From NCBI RefSeq assembly GCF_029525575.1, contig NZ_JAPDIA010000003.1, positions 1,046,214 to 1,110,213 on the forward strand: a DNA stretch of 64,000 bases, in the 5' to 3' direction. Made by a program: the position numbers and the translations under genes. This document shows positions 38,611 to 49,319 of the stretch, in pieces. The notes under the pieces were generated by a model, which was not told the DNA's origin, did not search any database, and saw only the letters and a list, made by a program, of their open reading frames with translations. This DNA is from Cohnella rhizosphaerae (lineage in GTDB: Bacteria > Bacillota > Bacilli > Paenibacillales > Paenibacillaceae). Each line of letters opens with the position of its first letter. Positions within the stretch are counted from its first letter, which is position 1.

Positions 38611-40488
38611 ATGGCGGAAAACGCTGTGCCTTACGATTATATTATCGATGCCGACGGGTTGAAGGAGAACGTGACGCTGCTGCGTTCGGTCGACCGGTAC
38701 ATGGAGCGCATTCAGTGGCGGGTAGATCGGCTGTCGCGGATGCGGGTCGTGATTCCGATTCGGCTGAGCGATTGTTTGTGCGAGCCGATCAGGCGGATAC
38801 GGGCGACTCTGGAATCGCTGACTAAATCGCGCTGGATCGTTCCTGTCACGACCAAGATCGGCATTGCGTTAGATCCTTCTATTTTTGTAGAGGCAGGTCG
38901 TAATGCCGGAAAGAGCTTCAACGACAACTTTGAAGCTGCGCTTGATCCGACTGCTTTGCTGGCGAAGGTGAAGGCTGCCCTTGAGGGGATGCAGTTGAAG
39001 GTGGCGGTGTCTGGGGGGGAAGGGCGATTCAGGTGATTCAGACAAATCAAGCAGCTCAGACAATGAAGTTAACTGGGCTCAATCAGCTGTGGATTTAGTG
39101 TCAAATATTATCAGCGGAACAATCGGGGGGATATTTCGGTAATCTTCTTGGAGAATCACGGAAAACACGCAAAGGATCTGGTCCGACTTCAGGGAACAAC
39201 AAGCAGCAGAAAGGAATCATTTTAGATTCACAAGAACGACCTTTTCCAAGCACCCGAAAATCTTTCACAACCAGATTCAAAGATCTTGGCAAAAACACCG
39301 TTGAATTCGGCAAAAAAATCTTCAATAAATCCAAGAATTGGATGGGCGGCGGGCCTGGCAACGGAATTGTTCCTTCAAACGGTACCCCGTTAAATTCAGT
39401 TCCGGAGAGACGTTCCTTACCGACCAGTGAAAAGGGACGAGGTTTCTCCTCATCCAAGCGCGGTTTTACAGGAACAATCAACCAGGGAAACTTATCTAAA
39501 GCCATTAACAATCCGGTTCCGAAGCTGGTAGAGTCCAAGCTATTAAAGACAGCTGGCAAGTGGATTAAACCGCTCGGTTATATCGCTACGGCTACCTCAA
39601 TCGCTACCGCCAAGCCGGGCGAAGAACGCAATAAGCAAATACGCGGAGCCGTCGGCAACGCTGCCGGAACAGCGATCGGCGCGACGCTTGGCTCGATCGT
39701 GCCGGGGGCGGGAACATTGGTGGGCGGCCTAGTCGGCGGTTACGTCGGTGAGAAGCTTGCCGAAGGCAAAGTGGGAAAAGCCGTGCAGGGATGGATTTCC
39801 GGCGGCTCCAAGTGGGTTCGCGGACTTGGTAAGAGGAGGTCCAAGAAAGAGAAGACGCCAGATGAACTGTCGGTTGCCTCCAACCTGAATACCGTTCAAG
39901 CAAACGTGTCTGCCAATGAAGAGCAGTCAAAGATGTCCGGATTTTCGACGGCAAACGCATCGCAAGGCTTAAAAGCTAGCCCCCCTCCGCGGAGTCGCAA
40001 ACATCTTTCAACCGGATCGATTAATGCCGGCGACGATGTTGGCAGGGGTCAACGCTCCTGGAACTTCATTCGCCGCAGCACCTAAAGCACAAACAGGTAT
40101 CATCGCAGGCATTGGAACCCGAGCAGCGCTCGGACGGCTTGGGGGTGGCGCAATCGGACAAAGCGGCTTGCTCGGCGGACTATTGCCGATCGTGGAATGG
40201 TTCAAGTCGAGACTGAGCGCGCCAGGCGTACCTGCCGTTGTCGGCGCTTCTTCTGCTTTGCCGTTTAACCCGGGGAACGCTCAGAAATTGTCTCTGACTC
40301 CTACAGTGCAGCCGAATTCTCCCCGTCAACCTGCCAACCCGCCTGCTCCAACCATCAACATCAACATCCCGGCAGGCGCCGTTCAACTGACGGTCAAGGA
40401 GACCGACATCGACTACAGTGCGATCACGGCGCAGGTTAGCGCCCGACTGACGGCCTCGATCCGGCAGACGCTGGAGAACAGGCCTTAA
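38611..40488 (+). CDS. Short tape-measure-type protein (three frame breaks)
   Basis: Reconstructed as about 625 residues. Three homopolymers each carry one extra base: G7 39013-39019, G6 39125-39130 and C6 39980-39985; the pieces join smoothly (SGGKGDSGDSDK; GTIGGYFGNLLGE; GLKASPLRGVANIFQP). N-terminal 130 residues are helical; a Lys/Gly/Ser-rich middle follows, then a glycine-zipper segment (GNAAGTAIGATLGSIVPGAGTLVGGLVGGYVGEKL), and a C-terminal coil. It lies between chaperone and LysM baseplate gene, where XkdO is found, but XkdO is about twice as long. The middle (about 39040-39620) is clearly richer in A+T than its neighbours, suggesting exchange. Confidence 0.75.
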
Positions 40489-40521
40489 TATATAACACCG
40501 CGCGGCGGAAGGAGGAGAAGC

Positions 40522-41112
40522 GTGGAATTTTATCTGAAAGACGCGTCCGGCAAAAACAGTTTCCTTTTCCCCGTCAATCCGGAAGAGGTCTCGATTCGGC
40601 GCGAAAAGCAGCTCGAAACCGTCAACATTCTCTCGCTCGGCGAGGTGGATATGGCGCAGGAGGAGAAGCTGAAGGAGATTTCGTTCTCCTCCTTCTTCCC
40701 TGCGGACAAAGATCCGATCGGCTCGATGAACCTGCTCACGAGCTACATGGTCAGCAAGCAGCCGGTGCGTCTTCTTATCACGGAGGCCGGCATTAACATA
40801 CTCGGCTACATCTCTTCCCACTCGACCAGTCTGCGGGGCGGCGAGCCGGGCGACATCTATTTTGATATCGCAATTCGCACTTGGCGGGAGCCGAAGGTCC
40901 GCACGACGGCGGCATCTGGCGCGACTGTCCGCACGGACTTGAAGCCGGTCCCGAAGACGTACGCGGTTCGCCAAGGCGACACGCTCTACGCCATTGCCAA
41001 GCGAGAACTCGGCAGCAGCGCAAGATGGAGCGAGATTTACGCGAAAAACAAAGCGCTGATCGGCAGCGACCCGGGCCTAATCCGTCCTGGGCAAAAGCTG
41101 GTGATGCCTTGA
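40522..41112 (+). CDS. xkdP: LysM-containing tail/baseplate protein (XkdP-like)
   Basis: A 196-residue protein: N-terminal FPVNPEEVSIRREKQLETVNILSLGEVDMAQEEKLKEISFSSFFP is the XkdP/gp53-type hub-adaptor domain, and the C-terminal 48 residues are a LysM module (TYAVRQGDTLYAIAKRELGSSARWSEIYAKNKALIGSDPGLIRPGQKLVMP). It links the tube end to the baseplate hub. GTG start after GGAGGAG. Its stop overlaps the next gene's TTG start (TTGA). Confidence 0.9.
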   Translation: MEFYLKDASGKNSFLFPVNPEEVSIRREKQLETVNILSLGEVDMAQEEKLKEISFSSFFPADKDPIGSMNLLTSYMVSKQPVRLLITEAGINILGYISSHSTSLRGGEPGDIYFDIAIRTWREPKVRTTAASGATVRTDLKPVPKTYAVRQGDTLYAIAKRELGSSARWSEIYAKNKALIGSDPGLIRPGQKLVMP

Positions 41113-42081
41113 GCTACGAGGTGGTTTTGGATGGGAAATATTATTTGGGCGACCTGGCGGAAGAGATCACGCTGGAAGATTCGCTGGAGGAGATCGCTTA
41201 CCGGGCGAATATTCGCCTGACGGTCCGACCAGGGCTGCCGGCGATCGCGCCCGGTCAGGAGATTCGCATTTCCGGCGTGCCCCACGGTTCGACTGGAATG
41301 GCTTATTTGCTTCACCCGGCACTTGTGTGGGAATGCGAGAGCGAGCGATCGGCGGGCAGCGGCAAGCATCTGAACGTCACGGCGTACGACCGGACGCTGT
41401 ATCTGTCCAAGTCCGAGGACGAGCGGCTGATGCCAGACGGCCAGACGGCGGCGGAGCGGCTCGCTTCTTATGCTTCAGGCTGGAACATTCCGCTCGCGGC
41501 GTTGCCGGACACCGGCATCAAGTTGAAGCGCAGCGTGAAGCGTAGCCAATCGATTTTCAGCATGATTCTGGAAGACTTGAAGGAGACGGCGAGCAAGGGC
41601 GGAGAGCTGTACCGGCCGCGCATGACGCCAAACGGACTGACGCTCGTGAAGCTGGGTGGCAATGACAAGGTCTGGCAGTTGGAGTCGCTGGAGTCGGTTA
41701 GTCAAAAACGGACGCTCGAGGGGGGCCGTCACGCAGGTGAAGGTGCTCGGCAGCGAGGGAAGCGAGACGAAGCTGTCTCCGGTGCTGGCGATCGTCAAAG
41801 GCGAGATCGAGAAATACGGCACGCTGCAAAAGGTGCTGCAGGACTGCGCCATCGAGACGCCCGCCCAGGCGCGCAAGGCGGCGGAGCCGCTGCTGCTGGG
41901 CTTGCAGGAAACGATGTCGGTAACCGCGCTCGATATCAATCTGATCCGAGCCGGAGATTTGGTCGAGCTGGACGGGCAGCGCCTGTTCGTGACATCCGTC
42001 CGGCACCAGCTGGGCGAGCCTGGACATATGCAGTTGGAGCTGGCTCGTGAAGCCAAGGTGAGGAGGGATTACTGTGGCTGA
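41109..42081 (+). CDS. xkdQ: Baseplate hub protein (XkdQ-like; one frame break)
   Basis: About 323 residues: late-control/gpD-like hub domain with TLEDSLEEIAYRANIRLTV, ISGVPHGS, LNVTAYDRTLYLSKSEDERLMPDGQTAAERL and, in the second fragment, DLVELDGQRLFVTSVRHQLGEPGHMQLEL. The G6 run at 41720-41725 breaks the frame; five G gives KRTLEGAVTQVKVLG. TTG start overlaps the previous stop; the end overlaps the next start by eight bases. The trimeric hub carries the spike. Confidence 0.88.
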
Positions 42082-42337
42082 TCCTTACAAACAGCTGGCC
42101 GCCGCGCTGGAGAGCCGTATGAACCGGGTGGCGGCCAAGCAAGTCGCGGGGGTGCCCGCGGAGCTGGGGACGATGACGGGAGCCGGCTTGAAGCTGGATT
42201 CCTTTAAATATGAAATGCCGGATTATTTGCAAGCGGAGGGTTTGATGCTGGCGCCGGGAGATCGCGTGCTCGCGATCCCGGTTGCGGGCGGCAGTCAGGC
42301 CGTCGTCGTATGCAAGGTGGTGAGCGCTGGTGGCTGA
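42074..42337 (+). CDS. xkdR: DUF2577 baseplate protein (XkdR-like)
   Basis: 87 residues, matching the small DUF2577 proteins between hub and gp25-like genes: the core is GMxxxGLKLDSFKYEMPDYL then LMLAPGDRVLAIPVAGGSQAVVVCKV, an OB-like beta fold. GTG start overlapping the hub gene end, and its own end overlaps the next start, so translation is coupled. It probably forms part of the central spike or baseplate core. Confidence 0.85.
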   Translation: MADPYKQLAAALESRMNRVAAKQVAGVPAELGTMTGAGLKLDSFKYEMPDYLQAEGLMLAPGDRVLAIPVAGGSQAVVVCKVVSAGG

Positions 42338-42788
42338 TTTGTTTCCTTTGACGCCGGTCGCTGCGGAAGTGATTCCGGACGAGACGCAGGCATCGGGCGC
42401 GTCGTTCGGCCGGAGCTGGAAGTTTGATTTTGAAGCGGGTGAATTCGTACTGACGCCCACGGGGAAAATCGCGGGCGCTGCCGCAGACGCCGAGGCATGG
42501 CTCGAATGGTGCCGCAAAGCGCTTGCGACCGAGCGGTACCGTCATCTCGTGTATTCGCGGCTGTACGGGCATGAGTTCGAGTCGCTCATCGGGCTCGGCC
42601 TCTCGCGTGCCGCTGTCGAGAGCGAAATCGCGCGCATCGCTTCGGAGACGCTGCTGGCCGATCCCCGAACGGCGCGTGTCGGGGGATTTGTATTTTCATG
42701 GCAAGGGGAAGCCTGCAGCTTCGTCTGCTCGGTGACCAGCGTGCGGGACGAAGCGGGAACGATTGAAGGAAGCGTGGTGAGCTTGTGA
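42330..42788 (+). CDS. xkdS: DUF2634/gp25-like baseplate wedge protein (XkdS-like)
   Basis: 152 residues with the gp25/W-like fold: FGRSWKFDFEAGEFVLTPTGKIAGAADAEAWLEWCRKALATERYRHLVYS, then GLSRAAVESEIARIASETLLADPRTARVGGFVFSW. This protein starts sheath assembly at the baseplate. GTG start; both ends overlap neighbouring genes. Length is normal for XkdS. Confidence 0.9.
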   Translation: MADLFPLTPVAAEVIPDETQASGASFGRSWKFDFEAGEFVLTPTGKIAGAAADAEAWLEWCRKALATERYRHLVYSRLYGHEFESLIGLGLSRAAVESEIARIASETLLADPRTARVGGFVFSWQGEACSFVCSVTSVRDEAGTIEGSVVSL

Positions 42789-43904
42789 TGACGGCTTTGC
42801 CGGATTATTTGACGGAGCAAAAGGAAGAGGGCATTCTGGCGCGCATGCTGAGCCGGATTCCGGCGGATGTAGACAAGGCCGAAGGCTCTTATATATGGGA
42901 CGCGCTTGCGCCTGCGGCGTACGAGTTGTTCCTGTCGGCGGGCTGGGCGCAGGAGGTGCTTCGGCGCGGGTTCGCGACGACGGCATTCGGCGCCTATCTG
43001 GAACTCAGATGCGGCGAGCATGGCGTAGAGCGGCGTCCGGCGGAGAAGGCGACGGGGAAGGTGACGTTCGCGGGCACGTTGGGCGTCGTCGTGCCTGCGG
43101 GCACCCGCGTGGCGACGGCGGCGGATGCCGTCACTTCGACGCCGTCCGTGGAATTCGAGACGGTTGAGGCGGTTACGATCGGCGGCCTGGGACTGGTGGA
43201 AGCGGGCGTGGTAGCGTTCGAGGCAGGTGTCTTGGGCAACATCGCGGCCGGGTCGATCGCGGTGCTGGTCGAGCCGGTGCCTGGCGTGACGGGCATCGCG
43301 AACGCCGCGGCGTTCGGCGGAGGCGCCGAGACCGAGAGCGATGCGTCGCTGCTGGAGCGCTACCTGCTCAAGGTGCGCAATCCGGGCACGAGCGGCAACC
43401 GGTCCGACTATCTGCAATGGGCGCTAGAGACGGACGGCGTCGGCGGCGCGCAGGTTCAGCCGTTATGGAATGGGCCGGGCACGGTGAAGGTGTTTGTGCT
43501 GAACCAGGAGAAGCGCGCGGCTTCAGCGGCGATCGTAGCGTCCGTGCAAGCGGTAATCGCGCCGGGGACGTCGGGCACGGGAGCGGGCAAGGCGCCGATC
43601 GGCGCGAACGTCGTCGTGGCCGCGCCTGCTGAAGTGCCGATTGCCATCGGCGTGAAATTGACCCTTCGTACCGGCTGGACGTTGGCGCAGGCCGTCTCGG
43701 GAATTCAGGCGATCATGACCGATTACCTGAAGTCGTTGGCCTTTGCCGATGCCGTCATTCGTTATTCGAAAGTGAACAGCTTGCTGCTCGACGTCCCGGC
43801 TGTTGAAGACTTGGCGAATCTGACGATAAACGGGGGGCACGTCCAACGTGACGGTCGGGATCGGTCAGGTCGCGGTGCCGGGGGCGGTGAACGCCAGTGT
43901 CTGA
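42785..43904 (+). CDS. xkdT: Baseplate J-like wedge protein (XkdT-like; one frame break)
   Basis: About 372 residues of the Baseplate_J family: EGSYIWDALAPAAYELFLSAGWAQEVL, AYLELRCGEHGVERRPAEKATGKVTFAG, GVVVPAGTRVA and AFGGGAETESDASLLERYLLKVRNPGTSGNRSDYLQWALE. The G6 run at 43832-43837 breaks the last 24 codons; five G gives INGGTSNVTVGIGQVAVPGAVNASV and a stop at 43902-43904, overlapping the next GTG. GTG at 42785 or ATG at 42788 may start it. Confidence 0.9.
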
Positions 43905-44470
43905 GGCGGTGACGATGACGAGCGTGCGGGGACAGGGGATGCTCGGCTATTTGCCGGGCTACTACGCTTCTTCGCGCGTCATGTGCTCGCTCATGGCGTC
44001 GGAAGGAACGGAGCTGGACCTGCTACAGCGGGCGCTGGACGAAACGCTGGCGCAATTTTTCGTAGATACGGCAACATGGGGTCTGGATCGCTGGGAGAGC
44101 GACCTTGGCATCGCGACGGATCCTATGAAACCGCTGGATCAGCGGCGCAGCCTGGTTAAATCCAAGCTTCGCGGCACCGGCACGGTGACGGTCGCGCTGA
44201 TGCGCAGCGTGGCGGAATCGTTCGACAACGGCGCGATCGAGGTCACGCAGCAAGCCGTCGCTTTACACAGTGACGATTCGCTTCGTCGATACGGTCGGAT
44301 TGCCGCCTAACCTTGACGATATTAAAGACGCTTTGAACGCCATCGTGCCTGCGCATCTGGCCGTGTCTTATTCGTTTAGATACTTGACCGTTAACGAGGT
44401 TAACGGGCTGACGATCAATCAAATGCAAAGCCATCCGCTGACGGACTTCGCGCCGTTTTTGGATGCATAG
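43897..44470 (+). CDS. xkdU: DUF2313 baseplate/tail protein (XkdU-like; one frame break)
   Basis: About 190 residues. Start VRGQGMLGYLPGYYASSRVMCSLMASEGTELDLLQRALDETLAQFFVDTATWGLDRWESDLGI is the hallmark of XkdU (gpI-like), which attaches fibres to the wedge. A short T3 run at 44262-44264 carries the extra base; corrected it reads QAVAYTVTIRFVDTVGLPPNLDDIKDALNAIVPAHLAVSYSF. GTG start overlaps the previous gene by eight bases. Confidence 0.9.
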
Positions 44471-44490
44471 GGAAGGGAGCGGCTTACCGC

Positions 44491-47139
44491 ATGGCTATTT
44501 TCACGAGCATTCTGAACCTGCTCAAGAAGAACCCGGCAACGGACGGCGCGGATACGTTCAATATCCAAACGATGCTGAACGACAACTGGGACAAGATTGA
44601 TGCGGCCATGGCGTTGAAAGGTGTCGACGGAGATGTGCGCGTCGCGACGACGGCGAATATCACGCTGTCAGGGCTGCAGACGGTAGACGGCGTCGTACTA
44701 GCGGCCGGCGATAGGGTGCTCGTCAAGAATCAGACGACGGGAAGTCAGAACGGCATATACGTCGCCGCATCCGGGGCTTGGACGCGCGCGACGGATGCGG
44801 ACAGCTCGGCCAAGGTTGCGGCGGGCATCAGCGTGTATGTTCGAGCTGGGACCGTCAACGTCGGCAAGACTTTTATCATGAGCAACTCATCCGCTGTGAT
44901 ATTGGGAACGACGGCAATCACGTTTGCTGAGCAAACTGCTGGATATCTGGATCAGTCCGTTAAGACAACGGCCAGCCCGACGTTCGTTAACGGGGCTTTT
45001 ACGGGCGAAGTCAATGCTCCGACCTTCCGTTCCTCGAATCCTAACAATACTTCGGCCAATATTGCCCTCTCCTGGTTATCAGACATACCGCGTATTAGGA
45101 TCGGGGGGATCGGGAGCAGGTACAGCGAACGGGTTTGAAATTCAAGGCGCCAGCGACGCGAAAATTTTCCGGATTGGCTCAAATGGTCAGGTAGTAAACT
45201 ATGCCGCCCAAGGTGTCGCCCCGTTTAACGTGACATCTACGACGGTTAACGCGAATTTTAACGCCGACACGGTAGACGGAAAGCACGCCGCAGACCTCAT
45301 GCAAAAGGGCGGCGTTCAGGCGAACACGGTAGACCTGAATACACTTACGGCCCCGGGGGTATATAGGCTGTCGGGTAGTAATCCGAATATGCCAACGTCC
45401 CTAGCCTATGGGCAGCTTTTAGTCATGTATGGCGGCGGGGATACGGTCGCACAATTTGGCGTTTCGTACAGCAACAACGACGTTTACGTACGTTCGGGCA
45501 ACCCTTCGGACGTCGGCGGGACGGGGACATGGGGCATCTGGCGCAAGGTTTGGAACGAGGGCAACGATGGCACGGGGGAGCGGCTTGGACGCCGACACGG
45601 TGGACGGGTTCCATCTGGATCAAGACGTGCGGTCAACAGCAGGCCCGACCTTTTCCCTTGTTCGTGCGGGTAGTTCGACTAGCGGTTTTGTCCGGCTTGT
45701 TGTGGGAGGATCGGGCTCGTACGTGCAAGCGGTAAACCCGGCAAACGACGGCAGTCAAACGCTATGGCTTACAGGCAAAGACGGAGTCGCGACGACAGTC
45801 AGGACGGCAAACAACACGCTTGACGACGGCTCGGGGGGGCGCGACGTTCAAAAATGCCGTTATCGATCGAGGTGCAACAAACACCTACGCCCTGAAACTG
45901 ATCTCCAGCAGCGGCGGCTGGGGATCGGGCATGCATTTCGAAAATACGCAGGCGACGGGCAGGACATACGGCATGTATTCGGGGGCCGACGGGAATTTTC
46001 ATATGGGGACGACGAGTGCTGACATACTCATGCTTAAAAGCGATCTAAGCGCGTCCTTTGCGGGATCCCTCACGGTCGCAGGGTCTTCCGGCAACTTCGG
46101 CGTATCGGCAGCTGGTAACTCTCTAACGTTTTCTCGCGGAGACGCTAACTATGTTTCGGCGACGACAGCGGCCGGTTACCTTAACTTCATCGTCAACGGC
46201 CAATCAAACAGCGACGCGAACGCAGCACTTCGCCTTGCCGCCGACTACAGCGCGAACTTTCGGGGCAAGGTCGTCGCGCCGATCGTCACGGATGGGAATT
46301 CCTTTAAAAAGCTGGTCGGTAACGTCGTATTCGCCGCTAGCATCGCGAACCAAAAGGCCGACCTATACTTCCCGGCCTCCGCAGCGCTTTCCGGGTACCT
46401 TGACGTTACGATAACTGGCGGATGGAACGCCGTAAACGGAACCGGACGCTTGACGAAGCGCCTGGCATTTACCGTATCGGGCAGTGGCACCGTTAGCGCG
46501 CAAGAAACCCGGTACACCGAAGCGATAGGCGGCATCAAAAGTCAGATCGCGATCAGTGACCTATCATGGGATTCCGCAAACAGCCGGTGGCGCGCACAGA
46601 TTGCCAAGATCGGCACCAGCACGGGCGCGGAAACGTTCACCTTAATTATCGAAGGCGCCTCGCAGAACGGGAACAACGCCCCGAACATGATGGCTGCCGC
46701 GCTTGGCGCTGCCTATACGACCGACACGACCGTACTCCCAGCGCCGAAGGTCACGTTGCCCGACCTGGCCGCGAGCATGGTCGCGAAACCCATGTCGGTC
46801 ACCGAGTTCAACGTAACCAGCGCATCCTTGGCGCAATTCCTGACGGCGTCAAGTGTACCTGCCGGGAATTACAACGCTATGATTTATCTTCGGGTAACGG
46901 CGGCGACTACCGTTTCGGTATCCGTGAATTACGCAGACGCAACAGGAGCGCAGTCAACAGTCGTTGTTAGCGCGCAGGCGTTCACGGTGGGAAGCTATTC
47001 GCTGCTGCCCGTGTTTTTTAACGCGAATGCGAATTCGAATATCATTCTTCTGGCGTCGTCGTCCGTCTCCGGGGCCGTAAAAAGTATCTGCGTCTATTTT
47101 GGGGGTGTAACCGATGGGGCAAATATTTATATCTGGTGA
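44491..47139 (+). CDS. Long tail fibre protein (three frame breaks)
   Basis: About 882 residues after correcting the G runs at 45103-45108, 45574-45578 and 45833-45839. N-terminal attachment part MAIFTSILNLLKKNPATDGADTFNIQTMLNDNWDKID; then a VRVATTANITLSGLQTVDGVVLAAGDRVLVKNQT repeat common in fibres; NADTVDGKHAADLMQ and LDADTVDGFHLDQDV knob-type repeats; a beta-rich shaft; and a C-terminal beta-sandwich domain of about 250 residues. It should recognise the target cell. Composition shifts to lower GC towards the 3' end. Confidence 0.85.
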
Positions 47140-47977
47140 CGCGCAGCCGTCCGACGTTGCTGCACCGAAGAAGTTCAGCGCGGGTACGAATTACCAAGCC
47201 GCGGGTACGCTGCCTGACCGTCGCGGTTATCCAGCGGTAGGCCAATATGTGAGCGCCGTATCGGCAATGTCAGATTCGGGTGGCAATATCGTTATGGAGC
47301 CGCCTTTAGGAATCTATGGGCCGGGTAAAAATGCGGGTAACTTCGGTACATTAATAGCCAACGACCCGAACTTCGTGCCGGCGAATTGGCCAAGCAATAA
47401 AACGATGTTCGGTACGCCGGGTACGATGCCGTCTTACCCGCTGGGGACCAACATCACGAATGTCTGGGCCGACGGGCTAGGTAATATTTCCTTCGGCTTT
47501 CCTGTCGGCGCTTATTTACAAGGCGGGGGCTTTGGAAATCCCGGAACGACAGAAGTTCATAATTTTGACCCTAATCATAAAGCGTCCAATATTCTATCAG
47601 GTGTCACGATATTAGGCGTAAACGGAACGGCGATTGCAGGTCGACCGTGGGCGAGCGGAACTTCTACCTCGCTTTCCTCACAATGGCAGGCGTATTACCC
47701 AGACAATTCATCGTATTATATGGGATACAGAGTACAAGGAAGTAGTTTTAGTTTTAATCCGTCCGTAGTCGTTATTTCTGGGGATAACGATTATTGTGTG
47801 TTTTTTACCGGCGGCTTTAAGATAGGACAAAGTACCTCGATGGTCGTTCATGGATATCACTTCGGACAAAGCTGGTTAGCCCAGGTGGACCACGTTTTTG
47901 TTGCTGTACGTCCGGGATTTTTCGGATTACCTGTAAAGTACCCGTCCACAACTTACAATTGGTTCGCTGTAGCCTAA
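47114..47977 (+). CDS. Second fibre-tip or adhesin-like protein
   Basis: 287 residues, Gly/Ser/Asn/Tyr-rich and beta-predicted, without Cys-rich or enzymatic motifs. It begins MGQIFISGDAQPSDVAAPKKFSAGTNYQAAGTLPDRRG, a start resembling fibre-associated proteins in Firmicute tail loci, and overlaps the long fibre gene by 26 bases. Its GC is visibly lower than that of the baseplate genes (for example 47580-47960). It may be an alternative receptor-binding tip. I do not recognise a precise family. Confidence 0.65.
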   Translation: MGQIFISGDAQPSDVAAPKKFSAGTNYQAAGTLPDRRGYPAVGQYVSAVSAMSDSGGNIVMEPPLGIYGPGKNAGNFGTLIANDPNFVPANWPSNKTMFGTPGTMPSYPLGTNITNVWADGLGNISFGFPVGAYLQGGGFGNPGTTEVHNFDPNHKASNILSGVTILGVNGTAIAGRPWASGTSTSLSSQWQAYYPDNSSYYMGYRVQGSSFSFNPSVVVISGDNDYCVFFTGGFKIGQSTSMVVHGYHFGQSWLAQVDHVFVAVRPGFFGLPVKYPSTTYNWFAVA

Positions 47978-47992
47978 AAGGAGGGGACAAAT

Positions 47993-48518
47993 ATGGATAT
48001 AGGCAGAAAGATTTACTACGACAAGCAAACTGGGCGTGTTCTAGCAGACACGGGGGGAATGCTGGGGCGATTACACCGTGGAAACTACGCAGGAACAGGA
48101 CTTCGAAAACTACCGAGAGTTATCTGAACGTGTACCAGAGACGGTCGGTGTGCTGCGGCTGGAGTTCAAGCAGTTTGCCGAGGACTTCGCAGCCATGAAC
48201 GGTTACCGCGTAGACGTCAGCGGCGATGAGCCGCAGCTGCTTTTTTCGTATCCCGATCCAGAAAACCCGGAGGATCCGCCATTTTACCAGGCGCCGCTGT
48301 CGGTGCAGGTCGCCGCGCTGCAAGCGGAAAGCGTGCAAACCATGCTCGCCGTCGCCGAGGTATACGAGACGGCCACGGCCGCCGACGCCGCCCGCGAGGA
48401 AGAGGCCGTCAACACGATGCTCGGGCTCGCGGAGGCATATGACGTTATTATGCAGCAGCAGGCAGTCATAGACGACCTGACGGCCCGTGTCGCTGCGCTC
48501 GAAGGAGGTGAGAGCTGA
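47993..48518 (+). CDS. Fibre-associated protein with C-terminal coiled coil (one frame break)
   Basis: About 174 residues. Start MDIGRKIYYDKQTGRVLADTGE is typical of Firmicute phage genes after the fibre. The G6 run at 48052-48057 breaks the frame; five G gives ECWGDYTVETTQEQDFENYRELSERV. The C-terminal 70 residues, EAVNTMLGLAEAYDVIMQQQAVIDDLTARVAALEGG, form a predicted coiled coil. ATG follows AGGAGGGG. It may be a fibre chaperone or trimerisation partner; the function is not certain. Confidence 0.7.
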
Positions 48519-48519
48519 T

Positions 48520-48627
48520 ATGGCCCAAGTTTATGCGAACCTGATCCGCCGGGCTCTGAAGACGATCGACGACGTACCGGAAGGTAAGCGCGCTGAGGTT
48601 CAAGCCATCCTTGATACCGAGGATTAA
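48520..48627 (+). CDS. CD1375/XkdX-like small protein
   Basis: 35 residues: MAQVYANLIRRALKTIDDVP and a short acidic end. ATG follows GGAGGTGAG, an excellent site, and begins right after the previous stop. This very small protein with AxVYAxLIxxGLKTIDxVP pattern is common after fibre genes in Clostridia and Bacilli phages and tailocins (CD1375 family). Its function is unknown. Confidence 0.75.
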   Translation: MAQVYANLIRRALKTIDDVPEGKRAEVQAILDTED

Positions 48628-48711
48628 GTGGCGGATGGATCGGCATTGATTGGATTAGTAAAATAAATACCTATATCAAGGCACCGGAAAGCAAACGGTG
48701 TCTTTCCTATT

Positions 48712-49203
48712 TTGGAGGGGGTCGACCTGCTACAACTGAAACTACTACTATCCAACGCCTGGTATGCGGCCGCGGCCGGCGGCAAGGAGGCATTCGCGGG
48801 CGGAATGGGGGCGGCGATCGGCATGCTTCTTACTACGATCCTCGGTGGCTGGGACAAAGCACTGGAAGTGCTATTCACGCTCATTGTCCTTGATTACGTC
48901 AGCGGCGTTGCCAGCGCGATTAAAAATCACAATTTAAACTCGGACAAGCTCTACTGGGGCGGCATTCGGAAAATCATCGTGCTGGCTGTCGTCGCGCTTG
49001 CGGCACAGCTTGACGACTGGTTGCAACCCGGGGTGCCCATGTTCCGGACGGCCGCGATCTATTTTTACGTTGGAAGAGAAGGTCTCAGCCTGGTTGAGAA
49101 CTTTGGCGCGCTCGGCGTCTCTCTTCCTGGCGTCATCACCAAGCGTCTAGAACAGTTTAACCAAAAGGAAGATGAAGCGGCAGTTAAGCCGGACACGAAA
49201 TAA
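48712..49203 (+). CDS. Phage-type holin
   Basis: About 158-163 residues of the toxin-secretion/phage-lysis holin family: three to four hydrophobic helices (GGMGAAIGMLLTTILGGW, ALEVLFTLIVLDYVSGVASAI, IIVLAVVALAAQLDDWL) and the family mark GGIRKIIVLAVVALA; the DYVSG and YVGREGLSLVENFG elements are typical. The proper start is unclear: TTG at 48712 overlaps the GGAGGGGG site, so CTG near 48727 may be used. It opens the membrane for release of particles. Confidence 0.85.
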   Translation: MEGVDLLQLKLLLSNAWYAAAAGGKEAFAGGMGAAIGMLLTTILGGWDKALEVLFTLIVLDYVSGVASAIKNHNLNSDKLYWGGIRKIIVLAVVALAAQLDDWLQPGVPMFRTAAIYFYVGREGLSLVENFGALGVSLPGVITKRLEQFNQKEDEAAVKPDTK

Positions 49204-49319
49204 TCGTTCGGACGAGCGCCGTGACCCCAACGCTTGTCCCCGAATAAAATACAACAAGCACCACATCAGCCATATAGCCCTCATAGTCTTTTAGCATATC
49301 AAAGAAAGGAGCCACCCCC

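Noticed and set aside
38611..40488. Programmed frameshifting or several separate small genes in the tape-measure region
   Set aside because: All three breaks are the same +1 homopolymer type seen in unrelated housekeeping genes across the window, and no ribosome sites precede the later pieces.
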